Source of the DNA: Mesorhizobium sp. WSM4904
GTDB lineage: Bacteria > Pseudomonadota > Alphaproteobacteria > Rhizobiales > Rhizobiaceae
Direction: 5' to 3'
Assembly (NCBI RefSeq): GCF_029674545.1
Contig: NZ_CP121354.1
Coordinates: forward strand, 4,907,001-4,971,000
Length of the DNA: 64,000 nucleotides
Part shown: positions 1 to 8,612 of the stretch, one piece after another
How positions within the stretch are numbered: the first letter of the stretch is position 1
Layout of the letters: every line of letters starts with the position of its first letter
Position numbers and translations under genes: made by a program
Notes under the pieces: generated by a model
What the model saw: the letters and a program-made list of their open reading frames with translations, nothing else
Databases searched by the model: none
What the model was told of the DNA's origin: nothing

Positions 1-1980
1 CGAAGCACCCGATAGATGCCGCTCGATGACTCGTCGCTGAAACACCTGCGTTATGGAGTTCGTCGTAACGAAGCCGAAGCGACGGAGCCGGGTTCCTTTT
101 CTCACAAGCAACTCAGCGGCGCGGTCCCACCAGTACATCACGAAATCGGCTGCGGGATTCATCTGCGGGTTGGCAGCCCGTAGGGCTTCGGCGTAACCAC
201 TCCCGAGTCGTCCGCGAATATCCTTTCCGCCGATAAACGGGGGATTTCCGACGATGAAGTCGGCCTCCGGCCAGTCCGCGCTGATTGCGTTCGGATAGAC
301 GTAGACCTCATTGCCTTGACCGTCAGCCACAGGCCTGCCTGCCCCGTCGCGTTTCAGTTGCGGATGCGGATAGCCCGACCAAGTCAGCAGAGCATCTTTC
401 GCTTGCACATGGTCGCTGCTCCCCAGGACCGGCTCTGGGGGCACGGTGGAACGAGTCCGCATGTGCCATTGGATGTATCCTATCCATAGAACTAGCTCAG
501 AGATCTCCACGGCTCGCTTGTTCAGTTCCATGCCGAAGAACTGTTCCGGCTTCACTGAGATATTCTCGACCCGAGCGACTGCGTCATTGCCTCCGATATC
601 CTGCAATTGCTTCAATGCTTCGCCTTCCAACTGCTTCATCCGGCGCAAGGCAACATAGAGGAAATTCCCGGTACCACATGCCGGGTCGAGCACCCTTACC
701 GACGCGAGACGACGCAGGAAATCTTCGATCTCGCGAATGGCAGTTGCCTTCGAGCCGTCGCGGATTTCTCGCGCGGCAGCCGATTGATGACCGATCCAGT
801 CTTTGGTCAGGGGTTCGATGATGGTCGCATCGACAACCCTCTCGACATAGGCGCGCGGCGTATAATGAGCTCCAAGACGCCTTCGTTCGTCAGGGTCCAG
901 CGCCTGCTCGAACAGAGTGCCAAAGATAGCGGGCTCCAGATCACGCCAATCTGCATCCGACGCGTCGCGGAGGAGGCGTATTTCCTCCTGCGTCAGCGGA
1001 AGGGATGTGGCGTTCTTGAACAGCTTACCGTTGAACCGAAGCAGCCTCTCGCCGATCCCCGGGGAATAGTCTCCGCGATCCATGTGAAGCCAGAGGTCGT
1101 TAATTTCGAACGTGAACCGCGAAGGATCATCGAGGCACTTTGTCAGAAGTTCCGTGAAGCCCTTTTTTCGAAGGAGACCGACGTCCTCGACGAACATAGT
1201 AAAGAGGCACCGCATGAGAAAAACCGCAACGCTGCGAGCCTCAAAACCTCGCCGCTCAAGGGCCTTGGAGATTTCAGCGAGCCGCCCAGCAATCTCGCGA
1301 GTGACTTTCGCCGTCTTCTGTGCAGGGTCCAGGGATTGAGGCTGCTCCCATACGGCGCGGAGAAGCTCCCGCGTCTCAGGGTTTGCCAGTTGACCAAGTT
1401 CAATCCGAAACTGTCGAGCATCGGGAAACTGCGCATAGTGGCGCCCGTGACCAGAAAAATCGGCGTAGAGCTCGATAGCGCGTCCGACATCACATGCGAT
1501 GACAAAAGGGGGATATGGATGGTCGGCAGGTAGCGATGCGGCATACCGCTCCGCCTGCCGGCGAGCCTGAACCATGACGTGATCGAGACCTGACACCGCC
1601 GTGTCTGTATGATCGTTTTGTGTCGGGGCAAATAGGTCGGCCTGCCCGTCCGGCACGGCTTTCTTGCCGCCACGGAGACGGCTTTGCTTTGCTTCGAGAA
1701 TGAAGCAGCCTCGTTTGTAGAGGTCTATGCGGCCGGCTTCTGTTGTTCCGTCCGGGCGCTTTCGCTCGACACGTCGTTCGAATACATAGTCGTTGAAGTC
1801 ATGTGCAGCCAACGCTGGATCGGGCCTTTTTACCCCAATCACATCACAAAGCTCTGCCAAGAAAAGGGAATAGTTGGCGCGCTCTTGACCTCCATCAAGA
1901 TTGGACCACCGCCCGATGAAATCGGCTGCCGGTAATTCTCTATTAATGTTTTGCCCCTGTCCCACGCGATATACTGACAT
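1..1980 (-). CDS. Type IIL (MmeI-like) restriction-modification enzyme, C-terminus beyond window
   Basis: Single polypeptide expected to methylate adenine and cut DNA. The reading frame is open from an ATG at 1980 to the left edge (660 codons, no stop). A PD-(D/E)xK-type nuclease motif is visible near the N-terminus: Asp at about residue 86 and EAK at 96-98. Methyltransferase motif I, LDPACGTGNFL, lies at about 431-441 and the N6-adenine motif IV, NPPF, at about 579-582. This order (nuclease, helical linker, methyltransferase, then target recognition) is that of MmeI-type enzymes of about 900 residues, so the recognition domain should lie outside the window. The start has no clear Shine-Dalgarno, so it is not certain. 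The first 300 bases look less GC-rich than the flanking genes, which fits acquisition. A plain N6 methyltransferase is the alternative, but the EAK motif argues against it. Confidence 0.85.
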   Translation of the reverse strand, partial: MSVYRVGQGQNINRELPAADFIGRWSNLDGGQERANYSLFLAELCDVIGVKRPDPALAAHDFNDYVFERRVERKRPDGTTEAGRIDLYKRGCFILEAKQSRLRGGKKAVPDGQADLFAPTQNDHTDTAVSGLDHVMVQARRQAERYAASLPADHPYPPFVIACDVGRAIELYADFSGHGRHYAQFPDARQFRIELGQLANPETRELLRAVWEQPQSLDPAQKTAKVTREIAGRLAEISKALERRGFEARSVAVFLMRCLFTMFVEDVGLLRKKGFTELLTKCLDDPSRFTFEINDLWLHMDRGDYSPGIGERLLRFNGKLFKNATSLPLTQEEIRLLRDASDADWRDLEPAIFGTLFEQALDPDERRRLGAHYTPRAYVERVVDATIIEPLTKDWIGHQSAAAREIRDGSKATAIREIEDFLRRLASVRVLDPACGTGNFLYVALRRMKQLEGEALKQLQDIGGNDAVARVENISVKPEQFFGMELNKRAVEISELVLWIGYIQWHMRTRSTVPPEPVLGSSDHVQAKDALLTWSGYPHPQLKRDGAGRPVADGQGNEVYVYPNAISADWPEADFIVGNPPFIGGKDIRGRLGSGYAEALRAANPQMNPAADFVMYWWDRAAELLVRKGTRLRRFGFVTTNSITQVFQRRVIERHLSGAS

Positions 1981-2129
1981 CGCGTAGTTACCAAAAATAT
2001 AATAGAGCTCAACAGCGAGTTACCGGGAATGTAGGCGAGCTACATTGCTCACATGTTGCAGTCTTAGCAATCAATATGAAAGTCTCACCGAGACCGAGAC
2101 GCACTTCAATCGGAGGCAGCCTCCCCTAC

Positions 2130-2387
2130 ACCCCCATCGTTGGCTCGGTATTCACCGCCAGCGCCTCTTCCGCCTCGCGCTCCTCGCCAAGCTCCTCGCC
2201 GTTCACCGCCAATGGCCGACCGATCCAGATCGGGTCGACCAGGCGGTCGTGATTGAGGTTGGCGGTGTTGGGGTGGATGCTCAAGCCGCCGTGGTTTTAG
2301 CGCGCGCCACCGGACCAGCGTCGCGAAAACCTTGTTGGCAAAGGAGACCTCGTCCATGGCCTGCCGGCGCGGGCCGACCGGCCGCCG
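2130..2387 (-). pseudogene. Decayed partial copy of the DOPA-dioxygenase-family gene
   Basis: This stretch aligns base by base with the 3' two thirds of the intact gene at 3405-3812, in the same orientation, from the region coding [14 protein letters not shown] to near the stop. A peptide DEVSFANKVFATLVRW can be read. The frame then breaks where about six bases are missing near 2291, and a premature stop follows. The 5' third is absent. It lies just downstream of the HD gene, so the two copies bracket that gene as direct repeats. Confidence 0.8.
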
Positions 2388-2411
2388 CTTTCCGTCAAAC
2401 GCCGACCCGCT

Positions 2412-3293
2412 CTAAGTCGCCACCGAAAGGCTCGCCGGCTGCAGCGCGCCGGGAAACGGCCCGATCCTGGCCGGGCGATGCCCCGACTGGAACAGGTTGC
2501 TGTGGAGGTTGGCGATCCACTGCTTGCCTTCGGTCGTCAGCTCCAGATAGCGCAGCGCGTCGCCGATGTAAGGTTCGACCTCGAGCGTGAAGAAATCGGT
2601 GAAGATGGCGCCGAGATCGGCGGCGGTCCGGCAGCCGAGCTTTTCCACCATGCCGGTCTCGGAGAACTCGGCAAACAGCGCCGTCAGCTTGCGGTGGTAG
2701 AAGGGATCGGCGAGCTGGCCGATCAGGTCCGCGGCCCTGACCAGCGCCGGCTCGGTGTTGGTGACATGGTAGGCCGGATCCTTCGGCACCGGAAAGCGCG
2801 TCATCTCGATCGCCGCGACAATGCGCTCCTCGTCGATGAACTTCGAGGACTTGAAACGCTGGCGCACATACATCTTGGCGCGGTCGACATGATAAGGCCC
2901 AAGCACCGCGTCGGAGGCGCCGCGCGGCGGCGTGCAGCGGTCGCCGGCCTCGTTGATGACGAAACTGTCGTCGGTGTCGCCCTCGCACACGCCGTGCACC
3001 ATGCCGATGTCGTGGACAAGCAGCGCGCAGGTGTAATGCAGCCAGTCCTCGGGGGTCAGGGCTTGCGAAAGCAGCCGGCCGCGGATGATCTGCTGGCCGG
3101 CGAGCGTCACCATCAGCGTATGCTCGATATCGTGATAGAGCGCGTTCGAACTGCCGATGCGCTCAAGCACAAGGCGGGCCGCCCCGCCCAGGTAGCTCGC
3201 ATATTCCGGATTGCGATGCGAAAAATACTGGAGGTAGAGTTCCGACAGATAGTCGCCGAGCCGGTTGGCCATGATGGAAATCGGATTGAGCAT
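2412..3293 (-). CDS. HD-domain metal-dependent phosphohydrolase
   Basis: Predicted cytosolic phosphohydrolase of 293 residues; substrate unknown. HD-superfamily metal ligands are visible: a YHDIEHT block with His54-Asp55 and His58, and LLVHDIGM with His94-Asp95, followed by a helical C-terminal half. The ATG at 3293 is chosen over one 20 codons upstream because AGGAACG sits 8 bases before it and the residues upstream do not look like protein. It lies between the two copies of the DOPA-dioxygenase-like gene on the same strand. There is no adjacent nucleotide-signalling gene, so a role in c-di-GMP or ppGpp turnover would be guesswork. Confidence 0.8.
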   Translation of the reverse strand: MLNPISIMANRLGDYLSELYLQYFSHRNPEYASYLGGAARLVLERIGSSNALYHDIEHTLMVTLAGQQIIRGRLLSQALTPEDWLHYTCALLVHDIGMVHGVCEGDTDDSFVINEAGDRCTPPRGASDAVLGPYHVDRAKMYVRQRFKSSKFIDEERIVAAIEMTRFPVPKDPAYHVTNTEPALVRAADLIGQLADPFYHRKLTALFAEFSETGMVEKLGCRTAADLGAIFTDFFTLEVEPYIGDALRYLELTTEGKQWIANLHSNLFQSGHRPARIGPFPGALQPASLSVAT

Positions 3294-3404
3294 GACAATC
3301 GTTCCTGACCGCCTGGAAGCATGACAAGTCGCGCCGCGCGGGTATCCTAGCACGGTTCCGTCGCAGATTTATTCCGGGACCAAGGCCCCAAGCCCGCCCC
3401 CAAT

Positions 3405-3812
3405 CTAAGCCCCCAGCGTCGGCTCGGTATTCACCTCCAGCGCCTCTTCCGCCTCATCCTCGTCGCCGAGCACCTCGCCCTTCACCGCCAGTGGGCGGCC
3501 GATCCAGATCGGGTCGACGAGATGGTCGCGCTTGGGGTTGGTGGTGTTGGGGTGGATGAGGATGCTTAAGCCCCCGTGGTTCAGCATCAGCCACGGGACG
3601 AGCGTCGCGAAAATCTCGTTGGCGAAGGAGACCTGGTACATGGCCTGCCGGTGCGGACCGACCGGCTCGTCACGCCAGTTGCCGAGGCGCACGCGGAAAC
3701 GCTCGCCGATGCGCAGGCGCAGCCATTCGGCATGCCGGCGCTCGGCCTCTCCGCCATAGTAGATATGAGCGTGATAGCTGGCGATCTCGGCGATCGGCCT
3801 GACTTCGTTCAT
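3405..3812 (-). CDS. DOPA 4,5-dioxygenase family protein
   Basis: 135-residue protein of the DOPA 4,5-dioxygenase family, small ring-cleaving non-haem iron enzymes that open catechols; in bacteria the substrate is usually unknown. Family motifs seen are SYHAHIYY near residue 13, GPH near 52, MYQVSFANE near 58, and [11 protein letters not shown] near 87, giving the His residues expected to bind iron. The length fits the family. The ATG at 3812 has GGGGAG seven bases upstream. A degenerate second copy lies at 2130-2387. Confidence 0.88.
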   Translation of the reverse strand: MNEVRPIAEIASYHAHIYYGGEAERRHAEWLRLRIGERFRVRLGNWRDEPVGPHRQAMYQVSFANEIFATLVPWLMLNHGGLSILIHPNTTNPKRDHLVDPIWIGRPLAVKGEVLGDEDEAEEALEVNTEPTLGA

Positions 3813-4002
3813 CGCTATGCTCCCCTACGATGATTTTTGCGCCAGGGCGAACTTTAGCCGAAGCACAGGCGCATTGTCTGCAGGCGGCGGAGATCTGCGC
3901 CTGCGGCCGGCAGTACAGTCGCACCTACGGTATGCACACATTTCCAAGCGGCTGGTCTTTGGCGATAGCGTGCATGGCAGCTTGGCGCATGTCTAATGTA
4001 GC

Positions 4003-4180
4003 GCTGGTCGACCCCCCACTCCGTCTCGGCTTCGCCGAGCCACCTCTCCCCCGATCGACGGGGTAGAGGAAAGGCGCCAAGCTTTTGCCGTCAATGCTTG
4101 TCCAGCAGCGCTCCCTTCCTTTCCCTCCGGAGGGGGGAAAGGTGGCGCTGCGAAGCAGCGACGGATTGGGGGAACCACCT
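4003..4180. repeat. Rhizobiales-type palindromic intergenic repeat
   Basis: The gap from 3813 to 4367 has no convincing gene. Its centre is an imperfect inverted repeat. The outer arms read CCCCCCACTCCGTC on the left and GACGGATTGGGGG on the right, and each half contains its own short hairpin (CGGCTTCGCCG; CTCCGGAG; CGCTGCGAAGCAGCG). The plan resembles the elements at 45837-46009 and 51230-51380. Such elements are non-coding and multicopy in rhizobial genomes. The rest of the gap holds nothing I recognise. Confidence 0.7.
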
Positions 4181-4367
4181 GGCAATCAAGCCTCAGGTCG
4201 ATCAGTAGTCACAGAAGATGTGTGCATAGCCTAGCCCACGTTGGGGCGAGGAAATGCACCTCGCTCCCCCGCCGGCGCAAGTGGGTTCGGACGAGTCCGC
4301 GAGGTCCCGGCGGCCGCAGCGGCGGGGTTGCAGTCGGCCTCGCCGCCCCCCGCTTGCCGCGGTACCG

Positions 4368-4700
4368 TCACTGGCCGCAATGGCGGCCATTCACCGTCGT
4401 CGGCGCCTTCGGCGGCCTGCCGCTGGCGTTGGGTATGTCCGCGCTTGCGCCCTGTGGACCTGCCGGGCAATTTTGATCGGCGTTCGAATTCATATAATCC
4501 GAGCTCATCCCCCCGCCGCCAATGCTGGAGGTGGTGCCTGGATCAACGACTGTCTTTGTTGCCTGGTGCCTTCTTGCATGGTGCCTTGGGTGGTGGATCA
4601 CGGTAGTTGCCCCGGTGTCGACGTCGGCAGCATTCTGGGCCAGCACCGGCGTCGCAAGGCCGATGGCGAGAACTGAGGCCGCGAGGATTTTCGTAAGCAT
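4368..4700 (-). CDS. Small exported protein, paralogue of 47918-48253
   Basis: 110 residues after choosing the ATG at 4700. A typical signal peptide ends at VLAQN (residues 1-21). The mature part is low-complexity, with His-rich and Gly-rich stretches and the blocks VDPGTTSSI and MNSNADQNCPAGPQGA. The same blocks occur in the protein at 47918-48253, so the two are paralogues. Function is unknown; periplasmic location is inferred. The upstream in-frame codons to 4790 lack a ribosome site and would hide the signal peptide. A candidate EcfG promoter lies at 4761-4785, which suggests general stress control. Confidence 0.8.
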   Translation of the reverse strand: MLTKILAASVLAIGLATPVLAQNAADVDTGATTVIHHPRHHARRHQATKTVVDPGTTSSIGGGGMSSDYMNSNADQNCPAGPQGASADIPNASGRPPKAPTTVNGRHCGQ

Positions 4701-4760
4701 GGCAGACACTCCATTCCGTTTTTTGTTACGGCTTTGTCGGACTGTGTTCGACAGGGGCAG

Positions 4761-4785
4761 AACCCATCGACCGTGCCGACGTTCC
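4761..4785 (-). promoter_or_regulatory. Candidate EcfG (general stress sigma) promoter
   Basis: On the minus strand the sequence reads GGAAC, 17 bases, then GTT, which matches the alphaproteobacterial EcfG pattern GGAAC-N16/17-CGTT except that the base before GTT is G. It lies about 60 bases upstream of the start of the small exported gene ending at 4368. The rest of the gap 4786-5006 shows no gene. Confidence 0.5.
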
Positions 4786-5006
4786 GACACCTTTTTTTGA
4801 GCGATAAAGTGAGGTCATTGTCATAAATCTGTTGTCATCGAGCGCAGGGTTGCCTCATCCCGCTCGATGACATCGGCAGCATTCCGACGCGCCAAAATCG
4901 AGAGCCGTGCGGTGGACACGGCATCACAAGCGGAGACGGGACGCCGGCCAATCGAGACATCGTCGAGCTGACGGAATGGCGGCGCGGGCCGGCGGCCGGC
5001 CTGGCG

Positions 5007-5819
5007 CTATATCACCGTGGTGACCTTGCCCGCCACATCGAGGCGGCAGCCGACTTTCGCCTGGCGGACTTCGATGCCGCCCTGTCTGTCGTAGTCTATG
5101 CGCACCTCGATCGGCGCCGTCAGTCCGCCCCGACGCTGGCGCACGAGGCCTGCGCTGGCCACGTAGACACGCACGGCGCCAAGGGGCTTGGCGGAAGCCG
5201 TGATCGCCGCGCGGCAGGCGCGCACCACGGCGGCCGGCGTGCCGGGTATCGCTTTCAGCGGCGACAGGAACACAAAGGGATAGCCCTTGGCGATCCGCCG
5301 CAGGTCGCCGCTGGCGATTTTCGAGGGCCTCAGCACGGGCGGCAGAGCGACGGGTTGCTGCGTGGTCTTGGCCAAGGCAGTGGCAGGTGTGACCGCGGCG
5401 GTGCTGCGGGGAGAGGTCGCGGCCGATCCGGCGGAAGGATCGTCGCCGGCAGCGACGCCCGTCGAGACGCCTCCGCCTGTGTCGACACCGGCGCCAGCCG
5501 ACACGCCTCCGCCCGTGTCGACACCGACGCCAGCCGACACGCCTCCGCCCGTGTCGACACCGACGCCGGCCGACACGCCACTCAAATTGCCGCTGGTGCT
5601 GACGCCGGCGCCGAGCGATCCGTCGGTGCCGACCGATGTCCCGACATTTGCCCCGCCGACGCCATCGACGCTCGCGCCCACTCCCACCGAGACGCCGCCG
5701 GAACCGGCGCTCACTCCAGCGCTCACCCCGAGACCGCCGACCTTGCCGCCAACGTCAAGAGCCGCGGCAGGCCCGGTCGTGATCCCGATCGCCAGCGCGG
5801 CTGCGAGGTAGTTTTTCAT
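5007..5819 (-). CDS. Exported Gly/Val-rich repeat protein
   Basis: 270 residues. A signal peptide (residues 1 to about 21, ending GPAAALDV) is followed by a long Gly/Ser/Val-rich segment. That segment includes four tandem 11-residue units of the type GVDTGGGVSAG, seen in DNA as near-identical 33-bp repeats (about 5455-5585). A more ordinary folded C-terminal domain of about 100 residues has one Cys close to the end. The ATG at 5819 is preceded by AGGAGGAG. The repeat part could form a beta-helical or fibrous surface segment, but this is inference. I recognise no family. It is transcribed in the same direction as the polysaccharide export gene 41 bases upstream. Confidence 0.75.
   Translation of the reverse strand: MKNYLAAALAIGITTGPAAALDVGGKVGGLGVSAGVSAGSGGVSVGVGASVDGVGGANVGTSVGTDGSLGAGVSTSGNLSGVSAGVGVDTGGGVSAGVGVDTGGGVSAGAGVDTGGGVSTGVAAGDDPSAGSAATSPRSTAAVTPATALAKTTQQPVALPPVLRPSKIASGDLRRIAKGYPFVFLSPLKAIPGTPAAVVRACRAAITASAKPLGAVRVYVASAGLVRQRRGGLTAPIEVRIDYDRQGGIEVRQAKVGCRLDVAGKVTTVI
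5455..5585. repeat. Four tandem 33-bp coding repeats
   Basis: In-frame direct repeats of a 33-bp unit containing GTGTCGACACCG and GCCGACACGCC on the plus strand. They code for the GVDTGGGVSAG units of the exported protein. The copies differ by only a few bases, so copy number may vary between strains. Confidence 0.8.
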
Positions 5820-5860
5820 GGGTCTACTCCTCCTGCGGCATGGATTTCGGCGCGCATGCT

Positions 5861-7375
5861 TCACCAGCGAGGGTCGAGTTTCGGTGGCCGCGTCGGAAGC
5901 AATGCGGCGGGAAGAGCTATGGTCGCCACCACATCAGAGGCCGCCTGATCGAGCTGGGGCGACTTCTGAACCTGCTTGCGCACGGAGCGCCCCGACACAG
6001 TTGCAAGTGGGCTCGGCGAGATCAGGGCTTTCGGCGCGCGCTTCATGCTCACCGTGCGGGCACGCGCCTTGAAGATGTCGAGCGCCTCTCGCGCCGCGCT
6101 CAGGCCGCGGGCCAGGCCGATAGACCTTTCACGCTCCTGCTCAAGCGCGGCGCTCAACGCCGCCGCGGCCTGCTGCGAAGCGTCGCGTTCCCTGCGCATG
6201 GCGTCGAGATCATGCGCGGCGGCGTCCGCCCGCTGGCGTTCCAGCGCCAGCGCGTCGCCGGCCTGCTTCGCTGCTGCCTCAGCTATCTGCCGGTCCTTCA
6301 TGGCGCCGGCCAGCCCGGCCGCAGCCTCATCCGCGCGCGTCTCGAGAGCGTCGATGGTTTGGCGGGACGCAGCGAGTTCCTGTTCGAGGAGCTCGATCTT
6401 GTGCCGCTCCTCGGCAAGCGCCTGGTCGACCGCAGCCTGGGAGGCGTCCGCCGCATGCCGCGCCTTAAGCATCGCGGCCTTCTGGTTGTCCCAGATGATG
6501 GCCCTGGTCTTGAAGCCTTCGATGACGTGCCGCGCCGCCTCCAGGTCGCGCGCCTGCGCATCGGCCGTTTGCCGTTGCTCTTTCAGGGCCTGTCCCTGCC
6601 TGGCCGCCGTGTCAGCCACAGCGCGTGCCTGCGCACTTGCGTCGCGCGCGCCGCGCTGCATGACGTCCAGCGCCGCTCGTGCCGCCGCCAATTCGCGGCG
6701 CAAGGTCTCCTCCTCATGCCCGCCGGGCAAGGTTTGCGCGGCTTGCCTCGGTGCCTGCGCCGCCTTCAGGGCCAGTTCCCCGGATATCGGGGGCTCGCTC
6801 ACCGTTGCCGCGCCCGGTCCGTTCTCGATGTCGGCGCGCTCCGGGGCCGACGCATTGCCGTTGATGTCGGCCACCGCCGACGGTTCGGGCGCTGCCTTGT
6901 CGCCGGTGGGCTCGACGGAAGCCGTCGTTTCCGTGGCCGGTTGGCCGCCTATGCGTTGGACAGTCGTATCCGGCCGCTCGGATCCGCCGCTCCTGGCTTG
7001 CAGTCGATCGGCAATCAGCCTTGCCAGCTCGTCGGCGCGCAAGCCCGCGGCTGCGATGCCGCCGATGTTCGGAAGATCGAGCGTGCCGGTCACGTCGATG
7101 CTGAAACTCCGGTTGAGCTGCAATCCTTCCACGGCGCCGTCGCGCAGGGCAGTCCAGCGCCAGACGCGCAGTTCGATCCTGTCTCCCGGGCCTAGCTTGT
7201 CGTCGGTCGTCGACTGCGCCCTCGCCGGAAATCCCGGCAGCAGAACGAGGCATACGAGGCATAGCATGGCGCCCCGGCCGCGCATTCCAGGAAGCAGATT
7301 CAAAAACCGTCGTTTGAGGGAAGTGAAGTCACGATGGAGGCAAGTTGACTGGGTACTTTGCACCTGATTCATCAC
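5861..7375 (-). CDS. Polysaccharide-export (Wza/GumB-type) protein with long coiled-coil C-terminus
   Basis: 504 residues. An N-terminal signal peptide (hydrophobic LCLVCLVLLPGFPARA, about 38-53) is followed by a poly-export domain starting LGPGDRIELRVWRW, with SIDVTGTLDLPNIGGI typical of the Wza/GumB N-terminal fold. From about residue 195 to 440 the sequence is one long Ala/Glu/Arg-rich coiled coil. The usual SLBB domains are not apparent. This is therefore an outer-membrane-associated export component with an unusual helical extension, perhaps bridging the periplasm. The ATG at 7375 has GAGGTT upstream; a later start near residue 31 is possible. A sulfotransferase gene follows 270 bases upstream on the same strand, which may link both to surface polysaccharide. 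Confidence 0.75.
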   Translation of the reverse strand: MMNQVQSTQSTCLHRDFTSLKRRFLNLLPGMRGRGAMLCLVCLVLLPGFPARAQSTTDDKLGPGDRIELRVWRWTALRDGAVEGLQLNRSFSIDVTGTLDLPNIGGIAAAGLRADELARLIADRLQARSGGSERPDTTVQRIGGQPATETTASVEPTGDKAAPEPSAVADINGNASAPERADIENGPGAATVSEPPISGELALKAAQAPRQAAQTLPGGHEEETLRRELAAARAALDVMQRGARDASAQARAVADTAARQGQALKEQRQTADAQARDLEAARHVIEGFKTRAIIWDNQKAAMLKARHAADASQAAVDQALAEERHKIELLEQELAASRQTIDALETRADEAAAGLAGAMKDRQIAEAAAKQAGDALALERQRADAAAHDLDAMRRERDASQQAAAALSAALEQERERSIGLARGLSAAREALDIFKARARTVSMKRAPKALISPSPLATVSGRSVRKQVQKSPQLDQAASDVVATIALPAALLPTRPPKLDPRW

Positions 7376-7645
7376 TGAACCTCGCCGGCTGCGCGACCCT
7401 TGCCGCTATTCATTCTCCACGAAGTGGGCGGCTGGATGCCGCACCAAAGCACCGATGATAGAAAAGCGCTCACGGCCACGCCAAGCACCGCAAAAGGCGT
7501 AGGGACTGTCTCCTTTCAACTTAGCCGCCATCGATCGGCCGTGACTCGCCGGGCGCCGGCCGGCACCGTGCCCGTCGTGGCCGCAGCTCACGGATCGTCT
7601 TGAAGTACGAGGCTGGCGAACAGGGCGATCTTGCCCCGGCGGCCG

Positions 7646-8410
7646 TCAAAACCGCCGTCTGCTGAGCGGCCGCTTGGTTGCAAAACGGGCCAGATTGTCG
7701 AGCGTGCGCGGCACCGGCGCATCCTCGATCGCCTCGATGGCTCCTTTCTCCACGGCTTCCCGCCGAAAGCGCTCTACCCAATCCTCGGTGAGGTCGTCCC
7801 GCTGCACGGTGTATTGGGAGACCGCCACCGTTGCCGGAACCGGAACATCCAGCATCTCGGCGACAGCTTCGACGTAAGGCCGCGGGTCCGGCTGGAGATC
7901 CTCGTAGACGAACCTCCGGTAGGGCAGTTGCGAAAGGCTCAGGTAGGCCCGCCAGAATGCGTAGCTCTGCTCGATCTGGAAGAAGGCCCGGCTGATACCG
8001 GCAAAGCTGTAGGGCACAGGAGTTCCGGCCCCCTCGTGCCGGCTCGTCCACAAGAGCGAAGCGCTGGCGCGGTAGAAGGAAATGGCTTGGCGAAGACGAT
8101 CGCGGCGTTCAAGCAGGATGAAGCCGAGATCGTTAGTCCTTCTGACCTCGAACAGGAAATCCTTGCCGCATTTGCCCTTCGACCAGATCAGATGGCGCGG
8201 AAACACTTTTATGGCGAAGCGGCCGTTTTCGGTCGAGGATTCCTTGATGACCGCGTCTTCAAGAACATCGTAACTGCGAGGCTCCAGGCCCAAATAGGCC
8301 GACTTGAGCCATTCGCCCGAACAGCCCATGGTGCCCGTCGCATTCGTGAGGCTTCCCAGCCAGCTCGAACCGCTTCTTCCCTCGGTCAGGACTGCGACGC
8401 CCTTCAACAT
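7646..8410 (-). CDS. Stf0-type sulfotransferase
   Basis: 254 residues, expected to transfer sulfate from PAPS to a sugar or lipid. The PAPS 5'-phosphosulfate loop TEGRSGSSWL is at residues 9-18, and a 3'-phosphate-binding stretch with ERRDRLRQAISFYRA lies near 115-130. Both match the Stf0 family (trehalose 2-sulfotransferase relatives). The ATG at 8410 has AAAGGGGG five bases upstream; the 19 codons before it are not convincing. It may act on a polysaccharide handled by the export protein downstream on the same strand, but the 270-base gap makes this speculative. Confidence 0.8.
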   Translation of the reverse strand: MLKGVAVLTEGRSGSSWLGSLTNATGTMGCSGEWLKSAYLGLEPRSYDVLEDAVIKESSTENGRFAIKVFPRHLIWSKGKCGKDFLFEVRRTNDLGFILLERRDRLRQAISFYRASASLLWTSRHEGAGTPVPYSFAGISRAFFQIEQSYAFWRAYLSLSQLPYRRFVYEDLQPDPRPYVEAVAEMLDVPVPATVAVSQYTVQRDDLTEDWVERFRREAVEKGAIEAIEDAPVPRTLDNLARFATKRPLSRRRF

Positions 8411-8564
8411 GACCCCCTTTCGAGGGCTTCCAGTAAAGCGGCAAAAACGCGCCGGCTCAACAGGCAACAGGCGCCGGCCACTGCCTTGATGTCCGAGGGG
8501 TCCGACAGCTAAAGCGCGTCGCGATCTTTCAGATTCGCTCCCTGCGCTTTAGGTTCTTGATTTA

Positions 8565-8612
8565 CGCATGTCTTTGTCCCGAAACCGGTTCCCACTTTCG
8601 GGAGACATGCTT
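8565..8612. repeat. Short rhizobial palindromic repeat
   Basis: Inverted repeat with arms GCATGTCT and AGACATGC around the core CCCGAAACCGGTTCCCACTTTCGGG. This is a familiar multicopy intergenic hairpin in Rhizobiales. It ends at the stop of the ABC transporter gene and may act as its transcript end. Confidence 0.65.

Noticed and set aside
285..1533. Plus-strand frames of up to 308 codons at the left edge
   Set aside because: They are shadows of the minus-strand restriction-modification gene, which is open through the whole region and carries NPPF and motif I.
5840..7195. Long plus-strand frame over the polysaccharide-export gene
   Set aside because: No domain pattern, Arg-rich shadow composition; the minus-strand frame has a signal peptide and export domain.
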